This document shows positions 43,048-51,752 of a stretch of 64,000 nucleotides of DNA, piece after piece; position 1 is the stretch's first letter, and each line of letters opens with the position of its first letter. The stretch covers positions 1,984,001 through 2,048,000 of the forward strand of contig NZ_CP145608.1 of NCBI RefSeq assembly GCF_036884295.1. The letters run 5' to 3'. This DNA is from Brochothrix thermosphacta DSM 20171 = FSL F6-1036. Lineage in GTDB: Bacteria > Bacillota > Bacilli > Lactobacillales > Listeriaceae. A program made the position numbers and the translations under genes. The notes below the pieces were generated by a model that was not told where the DNA came from, ran no database searches, and saw only the letters and a program-made list of their open reading frames with translations.

Positions 43048-43206
43048 ATCTTATAAAATTAATACCCATTAATACAAATCATTCAACATCCTCAAGTTAA
43101 TCACACTCTCTATTAATACAAATAAACACCTTTTATTAGTCGTCATCGTCAATGCTTTATAAGCTATATCATTTTACAAATACTTCCAAATCATTTACAC
43201 TTTATT

Positions 43207-43220
43207 TGTAAGCGCTTTCT
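43207..43220. promoter_or_regulatory. cre site in the aldehyde dehydrogenase promoter
   Basis: TGTAAGCGCTTTCT agrees with the cre consensus at 13 of 14 positions. It lies 36 bp above the start codon and overlaps the likely -35/-10 region, so CcpA should repress the gene on preferred sugars. Confidence 0.7.
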
Positions 43221-43255
43221 ATATTGTATTCTACTATCGAAAGGATGTTTTAGAA

Positions 43256-44731
43256 ATGACTAAAATTACAGATGATCACTACGGATTATATATTGACGGA
43301 AAGTGGATAACTCCTGCTGGAGCCTCTCTTATTACTGCTGAAAATCCTAGCAACGGAGACGCTCTTGCTACTTTTGTTGACGCAACCCATGCTGATGTTG
43401 ATGCGGCTGTTTTAGCTGCTCGTAATGCCTTTCCTACTTGGAAAAAAGTAGATGTTGTCTCTCGAAGTAAGATGTTGCTAGAAATTGCTGATTTGATTGA
43501 TGCAAACAAAGAGCGTTTAGCCATGATTGAAACACTTGATAACGGAAAACCCATTCGAGAAACATCATCAGTTGACGTTCCATTTTCAGCGGATCACTTC
43601 CGCTATTTTGCTGGTGTTATTCGTGCAGAAGAAGGCAGTGTCAAAGATTTTGATGAAGATACCTTATCCATTATATTAAAAGAACCTATTGGTGTTGTGG
43701 GACAAATTGTTCCTTGGAACTTTCCAATATTAATGGCTGCATGGAAAATCGCTCCTGCTATCGCAGCGGGGAATACTCTGGTTATCCACCCCTCTTCATC
43801 TACAAGCCTAAGCTTGCTTGAATTATTTAAATTATTAGATCAGGTCTTACCTCCAGGCGTTGTTAACTTAATCACAGGCCGTGGGTCTGATTCTGGCGAC
43901 TATATGTTAAAACATGATGGTTTTGATAAACTTGCCTTCACCGGTTCAACTGAAATTGGTTATGAAGTTGCTGAGCAAGCTGCCAAAAAATTAATTCCTG
44001 CAACATTGGAACTTGGTGGAAAATCAGCAAATATTTTCTTTGATGATATGCCTTTTGACCGTGCCATTGAAGGGGCTCAATTGGGCATTCTCTTTAATCA
44101 AGGTCAAGTTTGTTGTGCAGGTTCTCGTATTTTTGTTCAGGAAGGTATTTATGATAAATTTATTGCAGCCTTGAAAACTGCATTTGAGAATGTAAAAGTT
44201 GGTTTGCCATGGGAGATGGACACGCAAATGGGCGCCCAAGTAAATCAACGTCAACTTGAAAAAATCAAAGAATATATAAAGATTGGTACCGAGGAAGGTG
44301 CAGAAGTTATTACTGGTGGTATGACGCTTGAAGTTGATGGTAACAATAAAGGCGCATTCTTAGCACCCACTCTATTAGGTAATGTTGATAATAACATGCG
44401 CGTTGCAAAAGAAGAGATTTTTGGGCCTGTTGCCTCCGTTATTAAGTTTAAAACAATCGAAGAGGTCATTGAGCTTGCCAACGATTCTGAATATGGTCTT
44501 GGCGGTGGTGTCTGGTCAACCAATATCAATACTGCTTTGAAAGTCGCACGCGGCATCGAAACAGGTCGTATTTGGGTAAATACCTATAATCAAATTCCAG
44601 CTGGTGCACCTTTTGGCGGTGTTAAAAAATCAGGTTATGGACGCGAAACCCATAAAATGATGTTAGATGCATACTCACAAACGAAAAACATTTATATTAG
44701 TACCAAAGAAGCGACTGACGGGTTATACTAA
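43256..44731 (+). CDS. NAD-dependent aldehyde dehydrogenase
   Basis: A 491-aa ALDH-superfamily enzyme oxidising an aldehyde to its acid. Complete motifs are VPWNFPILMAAWKIAPAIAAGNT, LAFTGSTEIG, the general-base region LELGGKSANIFFDD, the nucleophile in NQGQVCCAGSRIFV, and EEIFGPVASVIKF. The C-terminus INTYNQIPAGAPFGGVKKSGYGRE is family-typical. It is closest in style to acetaldehyde/betaine aldehyde-type dehydrogenases (AldA, AldB); the exact aldehyde is not shown. The cre site implies catabolite repression. Confidence 0.92.
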   Translation: MTKITDDHYGLYIDGKWITPAGASLITAENPSNGDALATFVDATHADVDAAVLAARNAFPTWKKVDVVSRSKMLLEIADLIDANKERLAMIETLDNGKPIRETSSVDVPFSADHFRYFAGVIRAEEGSVKDFDEDTLSIILKEPIGVVGQIVPWNFPILMAAWKIAPAIAAGNTLVIHPSSSTSLSLLELFKLLDQVLPPGVVNLITGRGSDSGDYMLKHDGFDKLAFTGSTEIGYEVAEQAAKKLIPATLELGGKSANIFFDDMPFDRAIEGAQLGILFNQGQVCCAGSRIFVQEGIYDKFIAALKTAFENVKVGLPWEMDTQMGAQVNQRQLEKIKEYIKIGTEEGAEVITGGMTLEVDGNNKGAFLAPTLLGNVDNNMRVAKEEIFGPVASVIKFKTIEEVIELANDSEYGLGGGVWSTNINTALKVARGIETGRIWVNTYNQIPAGAPFGGVKKSGYGRETHKMMLDAYSQTKNIYISTKEATDGLY

Positions 44732-44763
44732 AAAATTATTATTTCTACTCGTTAATTTCACGG

Positions 44764-44800
44764 GGCCAGAGCTGATATTTAGTTCTGGTCTGTTTGTATT
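44764..44800 (+). terminator. Possible terminator after aldehyde dehydrogenase
   Basis: GGCCAGAGCT ... AGTTCTGGTC with G-U pairs, followed by TGTTTGTATT. Moderate strength. Confidence 0.5.
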
Positions 44801-44857
44801 CATTAGAAATTCCATGCTATACTTAAGGACAACTTTACTTATAGGGGGATTTTTTAG

Positions 44858-45289
44858 ATGCATTTTATCCAAGTAACAACTAAAGAACAATTACAAGAAG
44901 CTTTCAAAATTCGTTTTACTGTCTTCGTTGATGAACAAGGTGTGGATGCCGCACACGAACTTGATGACTTTGATTCACTCGGTTCGACTGCTATTCATCT
45001 TATTCTTGTTGATAATGAAAAAACAATCGGTGCTGCTCGTCTCCGTTTTATAGATGACTGCGCTAAAATGGAACGCATTTGCGTGCTTGCCGAATATCGT
45101 AAAGGCGGTGTGGGCCGTTTAATTATGACTGGTTTAGAAAATATTGCTCGTGACAAACAAATGACGTTTGCTAAATTACACGGACAAACACAAGCCGAAG
45201 GTTTTTATAATAAACTTGGTTATGAGAAATCCTCTGATATCTTTTTTGAAGAAGGCATCCCTCATATTGAAATGAAAAAAACTTTATAA
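44858..45289 (+). CDS. GNAT acetyltransferase, YjcF-like
   Basis: A 143-aa GCN5-type N-acetyltransferase. It begins FIQVTTKEQLQEAFKIRFTVFVDEQGV, the YjcF/ElaA-style start. The acetyl-CoA site follows: MERICVLAEYRKGGVGRLIMTGLE (R/Q-x-x-G-x-G/A). The end KLHGQTQAEGFYNKLGYEKSSDIFFEEGIPHIEM is also characteristic. The substrate is unknown. The SD is TAGGGGG. It stands alone between two terminators. Confidence 0.88.
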   Translation: MHFIQVTTKEQLQEAFKIRFTVFVDEQGVDAAHELDDFDSLGSTAIHLILVDNEKTIGAARLRFIDDCAKMERICVLAEYRKGGVGRLIMTGLENIARDKQMTFAKLHGQTQAEGFYNKLGYEKSSDIFFEEGIPHIEMKKTL

Positions 45290-45341
45290 AAAAAGCGTTT
45301 CAAACCTTAGCACTCGATGCCATGGTTTGAAACGTTTTTTA
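45289..45341. terminator. Bidirectional terminator
   Basis: GCGTTTCAAACC / GGTTTGAAACGTT with a 16-base loop and A/T runs on both sides. It ends the GNAT gene; the aldo/keto reductase remnant stops 74 bp beyond. Confidence 0.85.
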
Positions 45342-45414
45342 GTTAAAACAAAGACTCCAACCTATCTACTTTTACATTTCATGAAACGTAACAAGCTAAT
45401 TTATAACTGTTATT

Positions 45415-46259
45415 TTATGCAAAATCAAAAGTATCTGGGTCTGGTCCCACTCTTGTATCCATGTTCATGTTATTCAACTCTATCATCTCAAAAGTGGTTA
45501 ATTCAAAATCAAACAAATCTGCATTAGCAATCATACGCTCACGTTTAACTGATTTTGGAATCGTAATTACCTCATTTTGAACATCCCAACGCAGAATGAT
45601 TTGTGCTGCTGATTTATTGTATTTTTTAGCAATTGTTACAATCGTTTCATTATTTAACAACTCACCTTGCATCAATGGTGACCAGGCTTCAATATGAATA
45701 CCATGTTTTTTTCCAAATTCGCGTATTTGTATTTGGCTAAGGCGTGGATGTAATTCAACTTGATTTATAGCAGGTACAACTCGCGCCTCTGCTAATAATG
45801 TTTCTAAATGTGATATTTGGAAATTGCTGACACCAATAGCTTTTATTTTTCCATCCAGATATAAATCTTCTAAAGCGCGCCACGCCGTCATGTATTTATC
45901 ATTACCTGGCCAATGAATTAAATACAAATCTAAATAGTCTAAGCCTAATTTATCTAAACTCGTTTGATAAGCAGCTTGAGCTTCTTCATAGGTTAAACCA
46001 TCATTCCAAATCTTAGATGTGATAAAAGATCTTCTCTTTTTAATCCCGTAGCTACTAAACCAGCTGCGATTCCAGCTCCAACACCCGCTTCATTGCCATA
46101 AATCGCCGCGGTATCAATACTACGATAGCCTACTTCTATTGCTGTTTTAACCATTTCAGCAACGTCTTGTCCATCCTCTACTTTAAATACACCTAAACCA
46201 AAACCTGGCATTTCTACTTCATTATTTAATACGACTGTATCTGTTAAACTTTTAATCAT
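45415..46259 (-). pseudogene. Aldo/keto reductase with a frameshift
   Basis: Two adjacent frames together encode one 281-residue aldo/keto reductase. The 5' part (from ATG 46259) reads VVLNNEVEMPGFGLGVFKVEDG...SIDTAAIYGNEAG...GLKREDL and then shifts. The 3' part continues ITSKIWNDGLTYEEAQAAYQ and LDLYLIHWPGNDKYMTAWRALEDLY to VITIPKSVKRERM. The break is at a run of four T on the minus strand (plus 46024-46027 AAAA), where five would restore GAT CTT TTT ATC ACA. It is 11 bp downstream of the MFS exporter, in one operon. A sequencing error or slippage-type switching cannot be excluded. Confidence 0.88.
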
Positions 46260-46270
46260 TATAATTCCTC

Positions 46271-47464
46271 CTAATATTTTTTATTTTTTTCGCGGTCAAC
46301 TAATAACCATATCAATGTAATTATGGCAGCGATAAATACCATGATGAAACCAAATAATGGTGTCCATTGTAACCCCACAGTGGTTATCACTCTACCACCA
46401 ATATATGAACCTAGAGCAATACCAATATTAAAAGCTGAAATATTTAACGCTGATGCCATAGCTATTGCATTTGGCACATATTTTTCAGCTAATTGCACAG
46501 CTAACAGTTGCAACCCAGCAACATTCATAAAAGAAAATAACCCCATGAGCAACACTGCGAACAACCCAAGTAGATGGAAATTAAGAAAGGCTAAAATTAA
46601 TAACATGTTAAATGCTTTTAATATAAATACAAAGAACACCGCTCGTAGTGGACGATTATTCGATAAACGGCCTCCAATCGTATTACCGATGGCTACCATC
46701 ACTCCGTATATTACTAATATAAGAACGATGGCACTGTCTGAATAGCCCATAAATTCTTTTAAAACGGGTGATATGTATGTATATACAACAAATATCCCAC
46801 CGTATCCGAGTGCTGTAATCAATAACACTAACAATAAACGGAAATTACTTAATACTTTACCAATATCTCCCAGTGAAATGGCAGCGCCTTTTGAAAGATT
46901 TTTTGGCACTAACAGAAGCGTTGCAATTAAAGCAATGACACCGATTAACACAATGAAAATAAATGAGTAACGCCATTGCGTTGCTTGTCCAATAAAGGTT
47001 CCAAGTGGCACACCTGTGACGGTAGCCACAGTTAATCCGGTAAACATGAGAGCAATTGCGCTCCCTCTTTTATTTGGCGCTACCACATCGGCTGCAATCA
47101 CTGAGGCAATCGACATAAATACACCATGTGCTAATGCTGATACAACACGACCTACTAATAAGATTGTAAATGTAGGAGATAGTGCTGCAATCAGATTACC
47201 GATAATGAATACTACCATGACCAATAACAAGACATTTTTTCGTGAAAATTTTGATGTTAAAACAGTCATAACAGGTGCGCCTATCGTAACACCAATTGCA
47301 TAGAGTGATACGGTTAAACTGGCATTACTTAAAGTGACGCCCAGATCACTGACAATTAGCGGTAATAATCCTACGCTAATAAATTCTGTTGACCCTATCC
47401 CAAAAGCACTGATTGCCAATGCGAGTAAGGTCAAGGCTGGATTAATTTTCCTCGTTTGATCCAT
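46271..47464 (-). CDS. MFS exporter, DHA1 family (AraJ/YdhP-like)
   Basis: A 397-aa major facilitator with 12 membrane segments. Typical DHA1 features are the start LALAISAFGIGSTEFISVGLLP, motif A-like SKFSRKNVLLLVM after segment 2, and motif C-like GLTVATVTGVPLGTFIGQ in segment 5. Proteins of this group export sugars, nucleosides or drugs; no substrate is shown. RBS is AAAGGAGG. The promoter region has a strong inverted repeat at 47536-47564, yet no regulator gene is adjacent. Confidence 0.88.
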   Translation of the reverse strand: MDQTRKINPALTLLALAISAFGIGSTEFISVGLLPLIVSDLGVTLSNASLTVSLYAIGVTIGAPVMTVLTSKFSRKNVLLLVMVVFIIGNLIAALSPTFTILLVGRVVSALAHGVFMSIASVIAADVVAPNKRGSAIALMFTGLTVATVTGVPLGTFIGQATQWRYSFIFIVLIGVIALIATLLLVPKNLSKGAAISLGDIGKVLSNFRLLLVLLITALGYGGIFVVYTYISPVLKEFMGYSDSAIVLILVIYGVMVAIGNTIGGRLSNNRPLRAVFFVFILKAFNMLLILAFLNFHLLGLFAVLLMGLFSFMNVAGLQLLAVQLAEKYVPNAIAMASALNISAFNIGIALGSYIGGRVITTVGLQWTPLFGFIMVFIAAIITLIWLLVDREKNKKY

Positions 47465-47535
47465 AATTGCTTTTCCTCCTTTATTCCTTCGATTCGATAT
47501 TCTATATTATGGTTTAATAGGTACTAAAAGACAAC

Positions 47536-47564
47536 AAGGTACTTTTTTGTTTCATAAGTACCTT
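47536..47564. promoter_or_regulatory. Inverted repeat operator upstream of the MFS-AKR operon
   Basis: AAGGTACTT (47536-47544) and AAGTACCTT (47556-47564) are perfect 9-bp arms around an 11-bp centre, with a further GGTACT at 47520-47525. GTAC-N-GTAC spacing of this kind is typical for HxlR-type redox regulators. Confidence 0.55.
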
Positions 47565-47600
47565 TTGGAAACAATTGTATAATATCAGCCTATTTAGTCA

Positions 47601-47650
47601 AAAAAAAATAACACTCTTTACAATTATCCATTGCAGAGTGTTATTTATTT
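47601..47650 (-). terminator. Terminator of the FMN reductase gene at 47649
   Basis: AAATAACACTCT ... AGAGTGTTATTT hairpin just beyond the stop, T-run on the minus strand. Confidence 0.8.
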
Positions 47651-48179
47651 AGACTTTTTCTTCAGCTGTTTGTACTAACTGATGACCCATTTCATCAAGT
47701 CGATTCAGTACCGCTAAGTTTATTATCGCTTTATTTTGATAGTCCGCTTCTTCTAAAAATACATAAGAAGGCAATAAATTAGCTTTCATGTAAGAAAGAA
47801 TCGGCTTTAGCTGTTGTTCTATCATTAAGAAATGTTTTTGTGTTCCTGCTGTGACTATGATGCCTACTGTTTTATGTTTTAAGGCATCGATTGGTAATAA
47901 ATCAAAAATGTTTTTTAATGCGCCAGGGATAGACGCTTGAAAAGTTGGTGTTCCAACAATTAAAGCATCAGCTGCCATCAATGTCTCGGTGATATACAAT
48001 GTATCTCCCGTATATTCTTGATAATGCCGCCCATCACTATAAGCAACCTTATACTCGCTGATATCAATCAACGTCACTTCATGTTGTGGGTACTCGTTTT
48101 CCAGCATCGTAAGCGTTCGTTCCATCGCAGTAAGTGTCTTTGTGCCAATCACTGCGCCTACTAATCCTACTATTTTCAA
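47649..48179 (-). CDS. NADPH-dependent FMN reductase
   Basis: A 176-aa flavodoxin-like protein of the NADPH-dependent FMN reductase family. Features are KIVGLVGAVIGTKTLTAM at the phosphate loop, ADALIVGTPTFQASIPGALKNIFDLLP (flavin contact) and TVGIIVTAGTQKHFLMIEQQLKPIL. It uses a TTG start at 48179, 8 nt after AAGGAGA; the ORF extends upstream without a site. It is a paralog of the enzyme at 55980-56546 with the same length and motif order. It probably supplies reduced flavin or reduces quinones. Confidence 0.88.
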   Translation of the reverse strand: MKIVGLVGAVIGTKTLTAMERTLTMLENEYPQHEVTLIDISEYKVAYSDGRHYQEYTGDTLYITETLMAADALIVGTPTFQASIPGALKNIFDLLPIDALKHKTVGIIVTAGTQKHFLMIEQQLKPILSYMKANLLPSYVFLEEADYQNKAIINLAVLNRLDEMGHQLVQTAEEKV

Positions 48180-48296
48180 AACTGTAAGTCTCCTTCTGTA
48201 TGTTCGAGCAATCACTAATGATCACTAAAAAGTTTTTATTTTAATCGTACCATTCTATTATAACGGTGATTTGTTATTACTGCTGTAAAAGTGTTC

Positions 48297-48332
48297 AAAA
48301 AAAACCAACAACTTTTCGAATTGTTGGTTTTA
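48297..48332 (-). terminator. Terminator of the lipoprotein gene
   Basis: AAAACCAACAA / TTGTTGGTTTT with loop CTTTTCGAA, T-run on the minus strand. Confidence 0.85.
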
Positions 48333-48373
48333 ACTATGAAAAACTTTGCTTTTTATTTACTAAAAGGCGAAAC

Positions 48374-48943
48374 CTATTGATGAAGTCCCTGATCAAGACC
48401 ATGTATTACATTTTTTTGTTCTTTTTTCTCATTTAAGAAAACCAGTGCATAATATTTACCATCCATTAATTTAGTCTTATCTACTTTAGTCGGTTTTTTC
48501 AACAATGGGACTTCTATTTTATAAAAATAGAAACCATCTTTTTCCTCCAATGTATTTAAATCATTTTCATAAAAAGGTGATCCCGCATAGAGTGCTGATT
48601 TATTTTCAATAGTTTTTGTATATTTAGCTAAGATACCGTTACCCTCTTCTTCGATAACCTGATAGTAGCTCATCTGTTTTGTATTCTTTAATTTGTCGAT
48701 AATTTTCTGAGGGTAACCTACCTCAAAAAATATGTTCAATTTTTTCCCTTCAATTGTAAACGTAGGTTTTGATATCGACACACCATCACCTGTAAGTTCT
48801 TCAAAGTAGTCATCCAACGAATCGTATTCTTTTTGTTCCGTTGTATTATTTGTTTTCCCTTCTTTTTCTACTGAAGCAGTATTAACTGCACAGCCCCCAA
48901 GTAAGATAACTAACATTACACTAACTATTAAAAAAAATTTCAT
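48374..48943 (-). CDS. Putative lipoprotein of unknown function
   Basis: A 189-aa secreted protein. The signal peptide MKFFLIVSVMLVILLGGC ends in a lipobox (LGGC), followed by a polar linker (NTASVEKEGKTNNTTEQKE). The mature domain alternates charged and aromatic beta-like segments (PTFTIEGKKLNIFFEVGYP, GKYYALVFLNEKKEQKN). I do not recognise a family. RBS AAGGAGC is good. It is 64 bp downstream of another secreted unknown on the same strand, so the two may work at the cell surface together. Confidence 0.75.
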   Translation of the reverse strand: MKFFLIVSVMLVILLGGCAVNTASVEKEGKTNNTTEQKEYDSLDDYFEELTGDGVSISKPTFTIEGKKLNIFFEVGYPQKIIDKLKNTKQMSYYQVIEEEGNGILAKYTKTIENKSALYAGSPFYENDLNTLEEKDGFYFYKIEVPLLKKPTKVDKTKLMDGKYYALVFLNEKKEQKNVIHGLDQGLHQ

Positions 48944-49007
48944 GACTTTAGCTCCTTTGCTCTATAAAAATCGCTATTTGATTATACTAAAATTAAATAT
49001 CCTACTA

Positions 49008-49622
49008 TTATTTTATTTTTTTAGATACTTTAGATGTGTATTCACAGTGTGAATACTTTGCATCGACTGGTTTTCTCTTAATAACTTTTCCTCTATCATA
49101 TCTAACGATGTTACCACGAGTAGTATATACTTTCGAACCAAATTTAATCGTTGTTTTTGTTTTAGCAGGAATAGTCCAAGTATGCTGAGTTGTAACAGTC
49201 TTAGATTTTCCAACCCCAATCTCTGCTTTCACTCCCACTTTAGCTGCAATCATTTTAAAATCTGCAGTTGTTGAAACACTGCCTTTTAAAAATTTATTAC
49301 GTGTGACAGTTCTTTTTATAGTATCTGCTTTTTTGCTATTATTAACTGCCTCTGCCTTATATTTAATTTCTACCGATGAAGATTTATTTGTTGCTTCATA
49401 AATAGTCGCAGAATAATCAATGTATCTTGCGTTTTTTGAAAGTATTGGCTCTTTATCTAAAGGAAAAACTTCTGGTTGTTCTAACAAAATTTCAACACCA
49501 TTGATACCATTTTTCAATTTAAATTCATTCAGTGTATCCGCTTGTATAATACTTGGTTTTGCTAAAAAAAGTAAAACAATCATTCCCAACACAATTCTTA
49601 CAACGCTTCTTTTCTTTATCAT
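49008..49622 (-). CDS. Secreted protein of unknown function
   Basis: A 204-aa exported protein: signal peptide MIKKRSVVRIVLGMIVLLFLAKPSIIQA with probable cleavage after QAD. The mature part is lysine- and threonine-rich with alternating beta-strand patterns (SSVEIKYKAEAVNN, KGSVSTTADFKMIAAKVGVKAE, KTVTTQHTWTIPAKTKTTIKFGSK). That pattern is somewhat like beta-rich pore-forming or surface proteins, but no family can be claimed. ATG 49622 lies 8 nt after AGGA. Its promoter (TTGCAT-17-TAATAA) overlaps a palindrome at 49663-49678. Confidence 0.72.
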   Translation of the reverse strand: MIKKRSVVRIVLGMIVLLFLAKPSIIQADTLNEFKLKNGINGVEILLEQPEVFPLDKEPILSKNARYIDYSATIYEATNKSSSVEIKYKAEAVNNSKKADTIKRTVTRNKFLKGSVSTTADFKMIAAKVGVKAEIGVGKSKTVTTQHTWTIPAKTKTTIKFGSKVYTTRGNIVRYDRGKVIKRKPVDAKYSHCEYTSKVSKKIK

Positions 49623-49662
49623 AAATCCCATCCTATTCTTCAGAACAACCGCTTTGATAAAA

Positions 49663-49705
49663 AACAGATTATTCTGTTATTATCAGTTTAAAGTATTTAA
49701 TGCAA
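49663..49705 (-). promoter_or_regulatory. Promoter and palindrome of the secreted-protein gene
   Basis: Minus-strand TTGCAT (49700-49705), 17-bp spacer, TAATAA (49677-49682). Immediately downstream is the inverted repeat AACAGA-TTAT-TCTGTT (49663-49678), placed to act as an operator. Confidence 0.5.
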
Positions 49706-49860
49706 AAAAAAACAGCTATTATTTGGCCAATTGTATCTATTAAACTCAAAAAAAATAATCTAGAGTAATAGATGGCTCTTGAAACATCAAAAGGCCAATC
49801 ATTAATCACAGATTATCTTAATTAAAATTTACTGAATTTTTTATCTTAAAGTTTTTTATT

Positions 49861-50043
49861 CTAATACTTAGTTTTAAATGCACTATACAAACAAATAAGG
49901 CTCAATGTTGCCAGCGCAATTGAAGACGAAATTATTTTCACAAGGTAAATCTCAAAATATTCTTCTGATGCCATAATAAGTGTTGGCAAAAAAAAGATAA
50001 AACTAGCTAAAGCTACCGATAAACCCAACAATAATTTTTTCAT
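49861..50043 (-). CDS. Small membrane protein after the ABC-2 exporter
   Basis: A 60-aa protein with two membrane segments (LLLGLSVALASFIFFLPTLIM and IISSSIALATLSLICLYSAF) and a basic C-terminus. The SD GGAG is 5 nt before the ATG and it lies 23 bp after the permease stop on the same strand, so it is the third gene of the ABC operon. Its size and place are those of an immunity or accessory protein, but there is no direct evidence of function. Confidence 0.65.
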   Translation of the reverse strand: MKKLLLGLSVALASFIFFLPTLIMASEEYFEIYLVKIISSSIALATLSLICLYSAFKTKY

Positions 50044-50066
50044 AATTTCTCCTTATTCTACTAGAT

Positions 50067-50804
50067 TTAATCGTTATCTAGACCACGTCGTTTATAATAA
50101 TATAAAAACGCAACTAAACTAACAATTAACCAAATAAAGTGCACAATCACTGTATGTGTTGAAATCGGATCAGCAGATTTTGAAGCTAGATTAGCAATCG
50201 ATTCACTCATACCACCTGTATATAAGTAATCGGCAACTTTTGCCATTCCTTCGTTCATATTAGAGAACAAGGGGATCATCATTAATACCATCACTAAAGG
50301 TACCGATAATAACGAAGCCGTCATTTGCGTATTAGCTACTAACCCTACAAGACCACCGATAATCAATGTGATTAAACTCGAAAATGTTGTTATTAAGATA
50401 TATAAACCAATATTTATTCCAGAAACACCACTCACTGGCAATAGTAATATATTAACAATAACCATAATCAAAAGCACAGGTGCCATACTACCAATGAAAA
50501 ACTCGCTCCCTTTTACTGAAGAAGTCATTAACACTCGTAATGTGTTTTTTTCTTTCTCTTCTGCTAAAGGCATACTTGATGCCATAATCCCTGTCATCAT
50601 AATATTAAAAAGTAATCCTAACTGTAAAAAATAGGATTGCATAAATTGAGCTTCTTCTGCATTACCGCCACTTGGCATTATTTTACGATACATAAATACA
50701 AAGCCTAGCGCCATTAATGGACCAATCATAATTGATAAATTCGCCAATATCATTCTTAGTTTCATCATGAAAATAACCTTAACTTTTCTTAATGAGATGT
50801 TCAT
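50067..50804 (-). CDS. ABC-2 type exporter permease
   Basis: A 245-aa ABC-2 membrane subunit with six membrane segments. The pattern MMTGIMASSMPLAEEKEKNTLRVLMTSSVKGSEFFIGSM is the cytoplasmic coupling loop typical of ABC-2 exporters (natA/B, drug or bacteriocin export). It overlaps the ATPase stop by 4 bp. Export of a drug, peptide or lipid is inferred; no substrate is visible. Confidence 0.87.
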   Translation of the reverse strand: MNISLRKVKVIFMMKLRMILANLSIMIGPLMALGFVFMYRKIMPSGGNAEEAQFMQSYFLQLGLLFNIMMTGIMASSMPLAEEKEKNTLRVLMTSSVKGSEFFIGSMAPVLLIMVIVNILLLPVSGVSGINIGLYILITTFSSLITLIIGGLVGLVANTQMTASLLSVPLVMVLMMIPLFSNMNEGMAKVADYLYTGGMSESIANLASKSADPISTHTVIVHFIWLIVSLVAFLYYYKRRGLDND

Positions 50805-51655
50805 TGTAATTCCCTCCCTGTAACTGTGAGAAAGACAGTTTCTAGTGTTGGCTCCGTTGAATGCAGAGTCATAACTTCATCAGCTGATAACCAATCTGTT
50901 AATTTCTGCATATCTTCTTTTGTATTTTGTAACTCAACTTGAGTACCGTCATTCAGTAAAACTTTATATGCTTTTGATGTATTATATTTTAAACACACTT
51001 CTTTTGGCTTACCTGATTCAACAATTTCTCCCTGAAATAATAGAGCGACATTATCACATAGTTTAGTTGCTTCTTCCATGTTATGAGTTGTTAAAAAGAT
51101 CGCTGTCCCTTGATCACGAAGCTCCAATAACAATTCATGTATTTCACTGGCTGTAGATGGATCAAGACCACTAGTAGGTTCATCTAAAAAAAGCATTTTG
51201 GGCTGATGTAAAATTGTACGTGCCAAGACAAGACGCTGTTTCATCCCTTTAGATAATTTACCTGTTGGTTTTTTCTTATCTTCTAATAGTCCAACGCGCT
51301 GTAAAACTTGATCAATTCGTTTTGTCTCAACATTCAGTAATTTTGCGAAATAGTGAAGATTATCATAGACGCTGAGTTTTTCATATAAACCACTATTATC
51401 TGTCACAATACCAATTTGTTCATAGATTGACTCATTGATTTCACGCGTATCTTTTCCTAATAAAATGGCAGTACCGCTTGTTTGTTTTAACTGCCCTGTT
51501 AGTATTTTTATGGTTGTTGTTTTTCCGGCTCCAGAAGGTCCTAAAAAGCCTAATATTTCACCACGTTTAATGTTAATTGAGATATCTTTTAATGCTGTCC
51601 TATTACCGAATTCCTTAGCAATATGATTCATTTCAAGTACATTTTGTAATTCCAT
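50801..51655 (-). CDS. ABC exporter ATP-binding protein
   Basis: A 284-aa drug-type ABC ATPase. Walker A is GPSGAGKTTTIKIL near residue 40, the signature LSKGMKQRLVLARTIL, Walker B MLFLDEPTSGLDPSTASEI and the switch histidine FLTTHNMEEATKL. About 60 C-terminal residues beyond the ATPase core are typical of the CcmA/NatA class. It is first in an operon with the ABC-2 permease and a 60-aa membrane protein. Confidence 0.92.
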   Translation of the reverse strand: MELQNVLEMNHIAKEFGNRTALKDISINIKRGEILGFLGPSGAGKTTTIKILTGQLKQTSGTAILLGKDTREINESIYEQIGIVTDNSGLYEKLSVYDNLHYFAKLLNVETKRIDQVLQRVGLLEDKKKPTGKLSKGMKQRLVLARTILHQPKMLFLDEPTSGLDPSTASEIHELLLELRDQGTAIFLTTHNMEEATKLCDNVALLFQGEIVESGKPKEVCLKYNTSKAYKVLLNDGTQVELQNTKEDMQKLTDWLSADEVMTLHSTEPTLETVFLTVTGRELQ

Positions 51656-51709
51656 TAAATCGCTCCTTTTAACTAATTATATAGTTATTTTAACATAGTA
51701 TTAACAAAC

Positions 51710-51734
51710 AACCTATCTTGATAAAAGATAGGTT
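51710..51734 (-). terminator. Hairpin between the DUF6320-like gene and the ABC operon
   Basis: AACCTATCTT-GATAA-AAGATAGGTT. On the minus strand it follows the zinc-ribbon protein gene and is followed by GTTTGTTAA, a moderate terminator. Confidence 0.6.
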
Positions 51735-51752
51735 ACTGCAAATTAGTCGTTA

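Noticed and set aside
49008-49622. Aerolysin/ETX-MTX2-type pore-forming toxin
   Set aside because: There are beta-rich, threonine-rich stretches, but I see no defined family motif and the protein is short. The claim would need a profile or structural match.
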